Shown: positions 8,467 to 17,086, counted from the stretch's first letter. The stretch is 64,000 bases of DNA from DASQMT01 sp963839615 (GCA_963839615.1 CAWIVY010000001.1:1-64000); one strand, 5' to 3'. Program-made: numbers and translations. Notes: a model not told the origin generated them from the letters alone.

Positions 8467-9216
8467 ATGCCCGAGGCCACGCTCTACGCCGCGCAGTGGG
8501 CCGGGATGGTGGCCCAGGTGAGACTGTTCGGAGAGCACGGGCCGCGCGCGACGCTGGTCGAGGAGCACGGGATGGTCGCGTCGGTGATGCCGGCGGTGCC
8601 GACGTCGTCGCTGATGAACGTCGCGATCGCCGTCGATCCGGTCACCACGCCCGCGGGCCTGGACAAACTCGCGCACAGGTTCCGGCAAGCGGGCGCCCAC
8701 AAGTGGGGGCTGTGGACCGATCCGCAGGACGACCGCGCCGCAGAACGCGCGCTCGAACAGGGCATGTTCCTCGACAGCCGCCCCGCCGCGATGGTCGCGC
8801 ACCTCGACGAGCTCCCGTTCGACGACGCGCCCGCGAACCAGCAGCCGGACCTCGTGACGGTGGGCCGCGTCAACGACCTCGCGTACGGCTCGACCGAGCC
8901 GAAGCTCGCCCCCGCCATCGCGGGGCTTCCCGGCAGCGTCCTCACCTACGGCGCGCAGCACGACGACGAGATCGCGTCCGTCGCGATGGCGTTCGACGTC
9001 GGCAGCGACACCGCCGTGTGGCTCGTCGCCACCCTCCCGCACGCGCGGCGAAAAGGCCTCAGCCGGCAGACCCTCCAGCGCCTCCTGCTCGACGCGCGCG
9101 CACGCGGACAGCAGACCGCCAGCCTCCAGGCGAGCGCCGCCGGCCGGCCCGTGTACGAGCGACTCGGCTTCGCCTCGGTCGGCTCCGTGCACCTCTACGA
9201 GGAGCGGTTCTCCTGA
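8467..9216 (+). CDS. GNAT family N-acetyltransferase
   Basis: A 249-residue cytosolic protein. The C-terminal half has the GNAT core: the beta-4 strand ASVAMAFDVGSDTAVWLVATLP, the acetyl-CoA pyrophosphate loop HARRKGLSRQTLQRLL (the R/Q-x-x-G-x-[GA] region in a degenerate form), and a last strand with PVYERLGFASVG. The N-terminal half lacks the clear motifs and may be a second, degenerate GNAT unit. Acceptor unknown. It is divergent from the DUF3237 gene and overlaps the start of the Nudix gene by 4 bases. Confidence 0.75.
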   Translation: MPEATLYAAQWAGMVAQVRLFGEHGPRATLVEEHGMVASVMPAVPTSSLMNVAIAVDPVTTPAGLDKLAHRFRQAGAHKWGLWTDPQDDRAAERALEQGMFLDSRPAAMVAHLDELPFDDAPANQQPDLVTVGRVNDLAYGSTEPKLAPAIAGLPGSVLTYGAQHDDEIASVAMAFDVGSDTAVWLVATLPHARRKGLSRQTLQRLLLDARARGQQTASLQASAAGRPVYERLGFASVGSVHLYEERFS

Positions 9217-9717
9217 CCGAGCTCAATCCCGCGCTGCGCGAGGCCCGCTTCTGCCCGCGCTGCGCGCAGCCGGCCGACGTCGACTACCCGCGCTCGATCG
9301 CCTGCCCGCACTGCGGCTACGGCGCCTACTACAACCCCAAGCCGGTCGCCGCCGCGATCCCGGTCACCGCGAACGGCGAGATCGTCCTTCTCCGCCGCGC
9401 CTTCGATCCGGGCAAGGACCTGTGGACGTTCCCCGGCGGCTTCGTCGACCTCGGCGAGTCCGTCGAGGAAGCCGCGCACCGCGAGACCCGCGAGGAGCTC
9501 GACATCGCGATCGAGCTCGGCGCGCTCGTCGGCGTCTACAGCCGCGCGGAGGAGCGCGTCGTGCTGATCGTCTACGCGGCGCGCACGACGGACCGCCCGC
9601 GCACGACGGAGGAGGCCACCGAGGTGCGGGCGTTCGAACCGCGACAGCCTGCCCTGGGACGAGCTCGCGTTCTGGTCGACGCGCGACGCGCTGCGCGACT
9701 TCCTCGCCGCTCGCTGA
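9213..9717 (+). pseudogene. Nudix hydrolase with zinc ribbon, one frame break near the end
   Basis: The protein opens with a zinc ribbon (CPRCAQ then CPHCGYG) typical of NADH-pyrophosphatase-like or MutT-like Nudix proteins, followed by the Nudix box pattern GX5EX7REUXEE starting at GGFVDLGE. Near 9645 one extra base shifts the frame; in the corrected frame the end reads DSLPWDELAFWSTRDALRDFLAAR and stops at 9717. The upstream gene ends in CTGA, so the start would be a rare CTG at 9213; a further error there is possible. It probably hydrolyses nucleoside-diphosphate-linked compounds. Confidence 0.7.
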
Positions 9718-9729
9718 CACCATGGAGAC

Positions 9730-11239
9730 ATGGCGAGCACGCTGCGCGAGAGCACGGCACCCGCCGCGCCCGCCCGCCACGGCCGCCCGTGGCGCGTCGC
9801 CGCGCGCGCGCTGACGATCACCGCGGTGGTCGCCGCGGCGCTCGCTGGCGGCTATCTCGCGTTCGTCTCCTACAGCCAGGTCCGCACGCTGTCCGTCGGC
9901 GAGGTCCGGCTGTCGGTCTCCCCCGGCCACAAGGGCGCGCTCGACGTCTACGTGCCGCTCGTCGACTGGGGCGCGCGCTTCGAGGCGATCCGGCTGCCGG
10001 TGCGCCTGCGCGTCGACGTGCGCACCGTCGACCGCGCCTCGCTGCAGCGGCTCGCGGACGGCGCCGAGCTCGACGTCGGCGACGTGCGCGGGGAGGCGCG
10101 CGACGCGATCGCCTCCTACCTGCGCATGCTCGTGCTCGTCGTCTCGCTCTGCGCGCTCGCGCTCGGCCTGCTGGCGGCGTTCGCGGTCCGCCACCGCGTC
10201 GGGCCGCGGCTGCGCTACACGGTCGCGGCGGCTGCGATCACCGCGCTCGGCCTGGCCGTCGCGCTCGTCGTGCTGCTGCCGCCGCGCGGGCAGATCGACA
10301 CGCCCCAGTACTACGCCTACGGCGCCGACATCCCGCGCGCGCTCGACGCGGTCTCGTCCGTGCGCCGCTCGGGCCGCGCGCTCGACCAGGAGCTCGACGC
10401 GCAGCTCGTCGGCCTCGCCCGGCTGGTCACCGAGCCGGCCAACCGCACGCCGGTCGAGGGCGCACCGCGGATCACGATCGCGTCGGACCTGCACAACAAC
10501 GTCATCTCGCTGCCGATCCTCGAGCGCGCGGCCGGGGACGGGCCAGTCTTCTTCGCCGGCGACCTGTCCGACCGCGGCTCGCCGCTCGAGACTGCGCTCG
10601 TGGCACAGGTCGCGGAGATCGGCAAGCCGTTCGTGTTCGTCACCGGCAACCACGACTCCGACCGCTCGGCGCAGGAGCTGGCCGACGACGGCGCGATCGT
10701 GCTGACCGAGTTCGGCCGGCTCAAGCGCGGCGGCGGCTACGGCCCCGTGATCAACGAGATCGCCGGCCTGCGCGTCGCCGGCTACGCCGACCCGTTCCAG
10801 CGCCGCGCTTCGGAGGACTACCGCGACCGCTTCGAGGCGGAGCCCTCGGCAGGCGCAACTGGACTCGTTCGCGAAGTGGATGCGGCCGCTCGTCGGCAAG
10901 GTCGACGTCGTGCTCGTGCACGAGCCCGCCCTGATCGCGAAGACGCTCGAGGAGCTCGACCTCGTGCCGCCCGAGCAGCCGCTCGTGTTCGTCGTCGGCC
11001 ACACGCACAAGCCGGCGCTGACGCGCCAGGGCCCGGTCACCGTCGTCAACGGCGGCTCGATCGGCGGCGGCGGTACGGGCAACCTTTCGGACGAGGCGAC
11101 CGACGTCGGGCTCGCGCGGCTGAGCTACACCGTCAGCGGCGGCTTCAAGCCGCTCGCAGCCGACCTCGTCGGCATCGATCCAGGCAGCGGCGCGGCGACG
11201 GCACGGCGAGATCGGCTCGACAAACCGGAGGGCGAGTAG
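9730..11239 (+). pseudogene. Membrane-anchored calcineurin-like metallophosphoesterase, one frame break
   Basis: Over both frames this is a protein of about 500 residues. TM helix at about 28-48, another pair at 135-155 and 165-185, then the phosphoesterase domain: ITIASDLHNN (the D-x-H), FFAGDLSDRGS (G-D), FVTGNHDSD (GNHD), HEPAL and FVVGHTHKPAL (GH-x-H). All metal ligands are present. The frame changes once near 10850, where the second part joins as AQLDSFAKWMRPL. With the frame break repaired it would be a complete, active-site-intact enzyme, so an assembly error is likely. Confidence 0.75.
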
Positions 11240-11249
11240 CCTCGTTGGG

Positions 11250-11918
11250 ATGGAATCGCCGCGATTCGTCACCGACGAGGTGATCCCGCGCCTGCGCGGG
11301 CTGCTGCACGTGCACGCGGCCTGGGTCGCCGTCGGTGCTTCGGCGGTGCTCTTCGCGCTCGCCCCCAATGGCAGCGCGCGCGTCGCGACGCTGATCTACG
11401 GGGCCGGGCTGATCGCGCTCTTCTCGGCGAGCGGGCTGTATCACCGCTGGCGCGGCGACCCGCGCTGGAAGCCGTGGCTGCGGCGGCTCGACCACTCGAC
11501 GATCTTCGTCTTCATCGCCGCCTCCTACACGCCCGTCGCGCTGCTCGTCCTCGAGGGGACGGCACAGACCGTCGTGCTCGTGAGCGCCTGGGGCGGCGCC
11601 GTGGCCGGCGTCGTGCTGAGCCTCGCCTGGATAAACGCGCCGCGCTGGCTGCAGGCCATCTGCTACCTCTCGCTCGGGTGGGTCGCGGTGATCGCGCTAC
11701 CGCAGCTGGCAGACAGCCTCGGCGTCGCGCCGCTCGTGCTGCTCGCCGTCGGCGGCGGGCTGTACTCGATCGGCGCCGCCGTCTATGCGATCCAGTGGCC
11801 GAACCTGTGGCCGCGCACGTACGGCTTCCACGAGGTCTTCCACTCGCTCGTGATCGCCGCCGCCGTGGTGCACTTCATCGCGATGGCGGGCTGGGTCGTC
11901 CCGAGCGCAGGGAGCTGA
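11250..11918 (+). CDS. Hemolysin III / AdipoR-like seven-TM protein
   Basis: A 222-residue integral membrane protein with seven hydrophobic segments. It carries the family's metal-site residues: SGLYHRWRG after helix 2, RRLDHSTIFVFIAASYTP with the conserved D-H, and GFHEVFHSLVIAAAVVHF near the end. In bacteria these proteins (TrhA type) are linked to membrane-fluidity control; the hemolysin name is historical. Length is normal. It starts 10 bases after the phosphoesterase gene and its 3' end overlaps the convergent Nudix gene by 44 bases. Confidence 0.85.
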   Translation: MESPRFVTDEVIPRLRGLLHVHAAWVAVGASAVLFALAPNGSARVATLIYGAGLIALFSASGLYHRWRGDPRWKPWLRRLDHSTIFVFIAASYTPVALLVLEGTAQTVVLVSAWGGAVAGVVLSLAWINAPRWLQAICYLSLGWVAVIALPQLADSLGVAPLVLLAVGGGLYSIGAAVYAIQWPNLWPRTYGFHEVFHSLVIAAAVVHFIAMAGWVVPSAGS

Positions 11919-12342
11919 GCACCGCCGCGAGGTCCGGCGGCTCGAGCGGCGCGACCTCGCCGAGATCGGTCACCCAGGCGCAGTCGACCAATTCTGGCGT
12001 GCGCTCGAGCGTCACCTGCGGCCGGCGCGCCCAGCGCGCGAGGAAGAAGGCGTCGTCGGTGACGATCCGCCGGCCCGCCCAGCGGTAGTCGCGCGCGACG
12101 GTCAGCGGGCCCGACAGCTCGCCGGCCTCGAGCCCCGCCTCCTCGCGCAGCTCACGCCGGGCGGCCGCCTCGAACGACTCGCCGGGCTCGACGCCGCCAC
12201 CCGGCGGCTCCCAGACCTCGAAGCCCTCGACCGGATCGCGCCAGCGCAGCAGCAACAGCTCGTCGCCGGCCAGGCAGAGCACGCGCGCCGCGGGGCGGGA
12301 GACGGGCAGCGCTAGTGCCTTGGTTCGGAATTTCGGCGGCAT
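11875..12342 (-). CDS. Nudix hydrolase
   Basis: A 155-residue protein with a perfect Nudix box (GX5EX7REUXEEXGU) beginning at GGGVEPGE, about residues 49-71. The first dozen residues (MPPKFRTKALAL) are translated from the arm of the repeat element at 12307-12484, so the original start may have been further in, around VSRPAARVLCLAG, or the element may have supplied a new start. The substrate cannot be told. The 3' end overlaps the hemolysin-III gene, which is convergent. Confidence 0.8.
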   Translation of the reverse strand: MPPKFRTKALALPVSRPAARVLCLAGDELLLLRWRDPVEGFEVWEPPGGGVEPGESFEAAARRELREEAGLEAGELSGPLTVARDYRWAGRRIVTDDAFFLARWARRPQVTLERTPELVDCAWVTDLGEVAPLEPPDLAAVLSSLRSGRPSPPSR

Positions 12343-12484
12343 CGCGGCGGATGCCGGGTCGTGTCCTGCCGGTGCACGGCATCCGCGAGCATGCTGGTGG
12401 CACGTGACGGATGCCGGGTGCCGGCAGGCGCGGGCCGGCGCCGCCGACTGCCGTCGAAATTGCGAACCAAGGCGCTAGACGCTG
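12307..12484. repeat. Palindromic element with 34-base imperfect inverted ends
   Basis: The left arm (12307-12340) and the right arm (12450-12484) are inverted copies with only a few mismatches; the shared core is CCTTGGTTCG-AATTTCG. Inside, GCGGATGCC pairs with GGCATCCGC and a CATCCG/CGGATG pair adds a further stem, so the whole unit can fold into a branched structure. It lies between two co-directional minus-strand genes, supplies the stop codon (TAG) of the upstream one and the first codons of the downstream one. It looks like a small non-autonomous mobile or REP-like element, or a structured leader/terminator. Confidence 0.65.
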
Positions 12485-13701
12485 GCGGCGAGTGCGCGCC
12501 GCAGCCGTGCGGGAACGCGCAGGCGGTGCAGGCGCGGCTCCGGTGCCGGGACCGCGGGCGACAGGCGCTCCTGCTCGACCACCGCCCGGGCGGCACGCAC
12601 CGCGTTCGGGTCCAGCCGCACGCCGGCGGCGCCGTCGAGCAGCGCGAGCGCCTCGACGTGGCCGAGCCGCGGGCTGCCGTTAGCGGTCAGCGCCGCCCAC
12701 GTGCGCGCGACGGCGGCGATCCGGGCCGACTGAGGGATGATCGTGCCGGGCAGCCCGGCCGGCCCGCCCGCGCCGTTCCACCACTCGGTCACGTGCCCTG
12801 CGGCACACGAGACCTCGCTCCAGTCGACGACGGTGTAGCCCAGGTGCTGGCCCGGGTCTCCGTTGACCGCGCGCGCGTGCGCGAGCCGGATCACCGCTCC
12901 GAGCTCGCGCCGCTCGGCGCGGCCTAGGCGCAGGTGCACGGCCATCGCGTCCGCATAGCGGCAGGTGGCGGTGAGCGGGTCCAGGAGCGCCACGGGACGC
13001 GTGCGGGCGACGAACGTGAGCGCGCTCTGCGGCAGCACGGCGACGAGCGCGAAGAGCGCGAGCGCGAGCAGGCCGAACGAGCCCGAGAGCACGACCGTCA
13101 GCGCTCCGAGCGCGGCCATCGCGGCCCCTGCGAGCAGCGCGTCGCGCAGCATCTCGACGAGCGCGCGCAGCGGGTGGCCGAGCCAGAGCGTGCCGTAGAC
13201 GGCCGGGCCGACGGCCCAGTTGACGAGCAATTGCAGCAGCCCGGCCACGAACAGCCAGGCGAAGGCCTGCGGCGCGGTCGGGTCGGGGGCCACGGCTTGC
13301 AGCAGCAGCGCTCCGGCCAGCGTGTACCAGCCGTAGGCGGCGAGGTTCGCGAGGTTGCCGGCGCGCATCAGCCGCTCGCGACCGCACAGCGCGTTGACGG
13401 CGATCGGCGGGAAGATCACGGCGAGCGCCGGCAAGGGGCCGGTGAGCGCGACCGCGATCAGCGCGAGCGAGGCTGTCGCGTCGAAGGAGATGCCGCTCGG
13501 CAGCGGGACGTCGTGGCGAACGGCCACGATCGCGAGCGCGAGCAGCACCGCGAGCAGCAGCGGCCGGCTCCAGTCCGACGGCGGTGCGAGGAAGACATAC
13601 GCAGGGATGAGCGCGAGCGCGGCGAGCGCGTGCACGGTCAGGCCGGCGTTTTCACGCGCGGTCAGACCATGGCGTGTGAAGGCCGGCACGGCTGTGTTCA
13701 T
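12475..13701 (-). CDS. Membrane protein with a degenerate HD-GYP-like C-terminal domain
   Basis: A 408-residue protein. The first 230 residues form six to eight membrane helices. The C-terminal part (about 235-385) follows the HD-GYP layout: HVTEWWNGAGGPAGLPGTIIP matches the usual H-x-x-W-(N/D)G-x-G-x-P region, followed by ARIAAVARTWAALT and an aG..ldP.av ending. The HD metal pair is absent; where HDIGK is expected it reads LAHARAV. It therefore probably binds rather than hydrolyses c-di-GMP, or has lost both. An ATG at 13731 is an alternative start. The stop codon lies inside the repeat element. Confidence 0.6.
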   Translation of the reverse strand: MNTAVPAFTRHGLTARENAGLTVHALAALALIPAYVFLAPPSDWSRPLLLAVLLALAIVAVRHDVPLPSGISFDATASLALIAVALTGPLPALAVIFPPIAVNALCGRERLMRAGNLANLAAYGWYTLAGALLLQAVAPDPTAPQAFAWLFVAGLLQLLVNWAVGPAVYGTLWLGHPLRALVEMLRDALLAGAAMAALGALTVVLSGSFGLLALALFALVAVLPQSALTFVARTRPVALLDPLTATCRYADAMAVHLRLGRAERRELGAVIRLAHARAVNGDPGQHLGYTVVDWSEVSCAAGHVTEWWNGAGGPAGLPGTIIPQSARIAAVARTWAALTANGSPRLGHVEALALLDGAAGVRLDPNAVRAARAVVEQERLSPAVPAPEPRLHRLRVPARLRRALAASV

Positions 13702-13868
13702 ATCAGGTGCTGTCTCGGCGCGCCGCGGCAATCGCTTGACGGCGACGTCGGGATACGGACTAGCAGCGGAAGCCGCTCATTGACTCTCCCTCGTCGGCCG
13801 GCCCCGTGCCGGCTGTTCATCCGACGCTCGCACGGTACTCCAGCGAGGCGCACCGTAGGCTCACGCCG

Positions 13869-14177
13869 ATGAAACTCTATGTCTGCTGGGGCACGTTCCC
13901 CACCCCGCGGCCGGGCGGCCACCCGTGCCAGAACGCCTACAAGGCACTGCGCGCGGCGGGTCACGACCCGGAGGTCGTGCGGTCCTACGGGTGGTCGGTG
14001 CTGCCGGACGCGATCGCGAACCGCACCTCGGGCCGCGAGGCCGCGCGCCGGCTCACGGGCAAGTCGACCGTCCCGGTGCTCGAGCTCGACGATGGGACGG
14101 CGATCGCCGACTCGAAGCGGATCGCCGAGTGGGCGCGGGCGAACCCGGTCGCCGCTCAGCCGGCCGCAACGCCCTGA
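13869..14177 (+). CDS. Glutaredoxin/GST-N-like thioredoxin-fold protein
   Basis: A 102-residue protein starting MKLYVCWGTF, with a GGHPCQNAYKALRAAGHDPEVV stretch that matches the beta-alpha-beta opening of glutaredoxin or GST N-terminal domains (one active-site-like Cys in HPC), followed by TVPVLELDDGTAIADSKRIAEW, the cis-proline and glutathione-contact region. It probably acts as a monothiol oxidoreductase or glutathione/mycothiol-dependent protein. The 3' end overlaps the histidine kinase gene by 22 bases, in convergent orientation. Confidence 0.75.
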   Translation: MKLYVCWGTFPTPRPGGHPCQNAYKALRAAGHDPEVVRSYGWSVLPDAIANRTSGREAARRLTGKSTVPVLELDDGTAIADSKRIAEWARANPVAAQPAATP

Positions 14178-15613
14178 GCGCCGGCCGGGAAGGAGACGCT
14201 GAAGCACGCGCCGCCGCCCGGCGCGTCCGCTGCGTGCAGGCGCCCGTGGTGCGCCTCGACGATGCCGGCCACGATCGCGAGCCCGAGACCGGCGCCCGCC
14301 TTGCCGCGCTCGCGGCCGCCCTCCGAACGCCAGAAGCGATCGAACAGGACCTGCGGGTCGCCGTTCGGTAGGCCGGGCCCGTGGTCGCGCACGTCGATCT
14401 GCACGTCGGCGCCCGCGCGCTTGACGTCGATCTCGACCGGCGTGCCCGCCGGCGTGTGCACGAGCGCGTTGCCGAGCAGGTTGGCGAGCACCTGCCGGAC
14501 CTGGTGCGAGTCGGCGAGCACCGTCGCATCCGGACCGGCGCGGAGCGTTATCGCCCGGTCGGGCGCCGTCGCGCGCGCGTCCTCGACCGCATCGCCCGCG
14601 ACGGCCGCGAGGTCGACGGGCTCGCGCACCGTGTCGCGCAGCTCGTCGAGCCGCGCCAGCGTGAGCAGGTCCTCGACCAGCACGCCCATCCGCGCCGCCT
14701 CCTCCTCGACGCGGCGCATCGCCCGGCCGGTGTCGGCGGGATCGCCGGCGGCGCCCATCCGGAAGAGCTCGGCGTACCCGCGGATCGAGGCGAGCGGCGT
14801 GCGCAGCTCATGCGAGGCGTCCGCGAGGAAGCGCCGCAGCCTGTCCTCGCTCTCCGCGCGCTTCGCGAATGCGTCCTCGAGCCGGTCGAGCATCGCGTTC
14901 AGCGCCAGCCCGAGGCGGCCGACCTCGGTCTTCGGGGTCGCCGGGCTCACGCGGTGCGACAGCTCGCCGCCCGCGATCGCCCCGGCGGTGGCGCCCATGC
15001 GATCGAGGGGTCGCAGGCCGAGCCGCACGAGCAGCGACGCGACGATCCCGAGCAGGATCAGCACGCCTGCGATGACGAGCGCCTCGACGCGCAGGAGCCG
15101 GTCCAGCGTCTCGTCGACCTCGGCCAGCGGGACGGCGGCCACGATCGTGCCGCCGCCGGGCTCGGGCGCCGCCCGCACGCGATAGCGGAGATCGTCGTCG
15201 CCACGCGCGGCGACCGTGAACACCTCCTCGCGCGGCACGCTCTCCGGCAGGTCGGGTGGGGCGAGCGCGGACTCGCCGTAGCTGATCACGAGCGGGTCGC
15301 CGCTGCGCTGCCCGCTCGCGTCGCGCCGCTCTCCGTACGTCCCCGGCGGCAGCCGCACATCGCCCGGGCGCGGTCGCCCGCCTCGCCCGGGTCCTGCCCC
15401 GCCGTCGAAGCCCGGCCCCCCGAAGGCATCGGGGCGGCCGGCGTCTTCGGCGAGCTGGTGCTCCATCGCCGGCAGCGCGCTCTGCAGCTGCTCGTCGATG
15501 CGGCCGTACTGGAACGAGCGCTGCTCGGTGTAGGTGACCACGGCCAGCACCAGCAGTCCCGCGGCCGCGACGACCAGCAGCACCGCGATCAGGCGCGACC
15601 GCAGCGAGGCCAT
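14156..15613 (-). CDS. Sensor histidine kinase
   Basis: A 485-residue membrane kinase. TM1 is at about 8-28, an extracytoplasmic sensor domain with a Gly/Pro-rich segment spans about 30-170, and TM2 is at about 180-200. HAMP follows (LRPLDRMGATAGAIAGGELSHR), then the H-box ADASHELRTPLASI, the N-box LANLLGNALVHTP, the DHGPGL motif and the GAGLGLAIV G-box. All catalytic boxes are intact. The start overlaps the regulator's stop by one base (TGATG), so the two are co-translated. Its gene is divergent from the double-PepSY protein, an extracytoplasmic neighbour that may be part of its signal. Confidence 0.9.
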   Translation of the reverse strand: MASLRSRLIAVLLVVAAAGLLVLAVVTYTEQRSFQYGRIDEQLQSALPAMEHQLAEDAGRPDAFGGPGFDGGAGPGRGGRPRPGDVRLPPGTYGERRDASGQRSGDPLVISYGESALAPPDLPESVPREEVFTVAARGDDDLRYRVRAAPEPGGGTIVAAVPLAEVDETLDRLLRVEALVIAGVLILLGIVASLLVRLGLRPLDRMGATAGAIAGGELSHRVSPATPKTEVGRLGLALNAMLDRLEDAFAKRAESEDRLRRFLADASHELRTPLASIRGYAELFRMGAAGDPADTGRAMRRVEEEAARMGVLVEDLLTLARLDELRDTVREPVDLAAVAGDAVEDARATAPDRAITLRAGPDATVLADSHQVRQVLANLLGNALVHTPAGTPVEIDVKRAGADVQIDVRDHGPGLPNGDPQVLFDRFWRSEGGRERGKAGAGLGLAIVAGIVEAHHGRLHAADAPGGGACFSVSFPAGAQGVAAG

Positions 15614-16320
15614 CAGGCCCGCGGCGCCCGCAGTGCGTAGCCGACGCCGCGCACCGTGTGGATGAGCGGGGGTCCGTGCGCGTCGAGCTTCTTGCGCAGA
15701 TAGCTGACGTAGGTCTCGAGCACCCGCGCGTCGCCCGCGAAGTCGTAGTCCCATACGTGGTTGAGGATCTGCTCGCGCGTGAGCACGCGGCGCGGGTTGC
15801 CCATCAGGTAGCGCAGCAACCTGTACTCCGTGGCGGTGAGGTCGATCGGCGCGCCGCCGCGCGCAACCTCGCGCGTGTCGTCGTCGAGCTCGATGTCCTC
15901 GAACGCGAGCCGGCTCGTCTCCGCCTCCGATCGACCCGTCCGGCGCAGCACGGTGCGGATCCGGGCGATCAGCTCCTCGAGGCTGAACGGCTTGGTGACG
16001 TAGTCGTCGCCACCCAGGGTGAGCCCGCGGATCTTGTCGGCTGTGGCGTCGCGCGCGGTGAGGAAGATGATCGGGATCTCCGCCCGCCGGGCGCCGAGGC
16101 GGCGCGCGACGTCGAAGCCCTCGATGTCGGGGAGCATCACGTCGAGCACCATCAGCTGCGGCTTGAACGAGCTCGCCGCGGCGAGCGCCTGCTCGCCGGT
16201 CGCAGCCGTCTCGACCTCGAACCCGTGGAAGCGCAGAGCCATCGAGAGGACGTCGAGGATGTTCGGCTCGTCGTCGACGACGAGCACGCGGTGGGCTTCG
16301 GGAAGCGCGGGCATCTCCTC
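15613..16320 (-). CDS. OmpR-family response regulator
   Basis: A 235-residue regulator. The receiver has the acidic pair D17/D18, phosphoacceptor D61 in LMVLDVMLPD, and K111 in DYVTKPF; the winged-helix DNA-binding domain follows (IDLTATEYRLLRYLM, RVLTREQILNHVW, VSYLRKKLD, RGVGYALR). It forms a pair with the kinase directly downstream. Two starts are possible, 16320 and 16311; the second has a GAGGAG too close upstream, so I use the first. Tandem 11-base repeats just upstream are a likely binding site for its own dimer. Confidence 0.9.
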   Translation of the reverse strand, partial: EEMPALPEAHRVLVVDDEPNILDVLSMALRFHGFEVETAATGEQALAAASSFKPQLMVLDVMLPDIEGFDVARRLGARRAEIPIIFLTARDATADKIRGLTLGGDDYVTKPFSLEELIARIRTVLRRTGRSEAETSRLAFEDIELDDDTREVARGGAPIDLTATEYRLLRYLMGNPRRVLTREQILNHVWDYDFAGDARVLETYVSYLRKKLDAHGPPLIHTVRGVGYALRAPRA

Positions 16321-16335
16321 CATTCTCGCGCGCAA

Positions 16336-16381
16336 CCTGGGAATCGCCTGGGAATCGCCCGCGGCGACTCTCAGGGAATTG
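16336..16381. promoter_or_regulatory. Tandem 11-base repeats, probable OmpR-type operator
   Basis: CCTGGGAATCG occurs twice head to tail (16336-16346 and 16347-16357), with a weaker third copy TCAGGGAATTG at 16371-16381. An 11-base period is what a head-to-tail dimer of an OmpR-type regulator recognises. The site sits 15 bases upstream of the regulator start and about 75 bases upstream of the divergent PepSY gene, so it could control both. Confidence 0.6.
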
Positions 16382-16457
16382 CCAGGCTGATCCCACGCTG
16401 CGCTCACAGAGCGCCGCCACCTTGAGTGGATCGCATCCACCCCAAGGAGGACCGGAG

Positions 16458-17051
16458 ATGTCTCGCAGGATCAAGCAGACCGTAGCCGCGATCGCAGCGC
16501 TCGCCGCGCTGGCGCTCGGCGGCGCCGCGCTGGCCGGGGCCGCCGGCGACTCGAGCGGCGACGACCGCCGTGCCGGCGCGCGCTCGGACGAGCAGGCGCT
16601 GACGGGGAGCACCGCGACCAAGGTCAAGGAAGCGGTCCTCGCCGAGGTTCCCGGCGCCACCGTGCTGCGCGTGGAGACCGACTCCGGCGGCGCCTACGAG
16701 GCGCACGTGCGCAAGTCCGACGGCACGCCGGTCGAGGTCAAGGTGAACAAGCAGTTCGAGGTCACGGCGGTCGAGGAGCATCGCGGCCCCGGGCCGGGCG
16801 GCCCGTGCGGGCCCGGCGGCCCGGACGGCCCCGGCGGCGACATGAACGAGGAGGCGCTGACCGGCGCGACCGCCACGAAGGTCAAGGAGGCGGCGCTGGC
16901 CAAGGTCCCGGGCGGCACGGTGCTGCGGCTCGAGACGGACTCCGGCGGCGCCTACGAGGCGCACGTGCGCAAGTCCGACGGCACGCCGGTCGAGGTCAAG
17001 GTGAACAAGCAGTTCGAGGTCACGGCGGTCGAGGAGTTCCGCCACCCGTGA
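16458..17051 (+). CDS. Secreted double-PepSY protein
   Basis: A 197-residue exported protein. Signal peptide at 1-30 (SRRIKQTVAAIAALAALALGG). Two PepSY-like repeats follow, about 45-105 and 130-197, each with ALTG.TATKVKEA.LA.VPG.TVLR.ETDSGGAYEAHVRKSDG, separated by a Gly/Pro/Asp linker. PepSY modules are associated with inhibition or regulation of extracellular proteases and with sensor partners. An AAGGAGG Shine-Dalgarno sits 8 bases before the ATG. The two repeats share an exact 99-base stretch. It is divergent from the regulator/kinase operon, so it may be its output or its extracytoplasmic modulator. Confidence 0.8.
   Translation: MSRRIKQTVAAIAALAALALGGAALAGAAGDSSGDDRRAGARSDEQALTGSTATKVKEAVLAEVPGATVLRVETDSGGAYEAHVRKSDGTPVEVKVNKQFEVTAVEEHRGPGPGGPCGPGGPDGPGGDMNEEALTGATATKVKEAALAKVPGGTVLRLETDSGGAYEAHVRKSDGTPVEVKVNKQFEVTAVEEFRHP
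16680..17036 (+). repeat. Exact 99-base direct repeat inside the PepSY gene
   Basis: Bases 16680-16778 and 16938-17036 are identical, 33 codons long and in the same frame, while the flanking parts of each PepSY unit differ. Complete identity at third codon positions means either a very recent duplication or ongoing gene conversion between the two units. Confidence 0.9.
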
Positions 17052-17060
17052 GCCTGGGCC

Positions 17061-17086
17061 GGGAGCCCGCCGTTCGGCGGGCTCCC
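17061..17086. terminator. GC-rich hairpin terminator
   Basis: GGGAGCCCGC pairs perfectly with GCGGGCTCCC around a 6-base loop, starting 10 bases after the PepSY stop codon. There is no T-run, which is normal for intrinsic terminators in very GC-rich actinobacteria. Confidence 0.7.

Noticed and set aside
8352..10934. One 860-codon plus-strand frame spanning the GNAT, Nudix and phosphoesterase genes
   Set aside because: Only the Nudix part of this frame is protein-like; the rest is low-complexity Arg/Ala/Pro shadow of genes in other frames.
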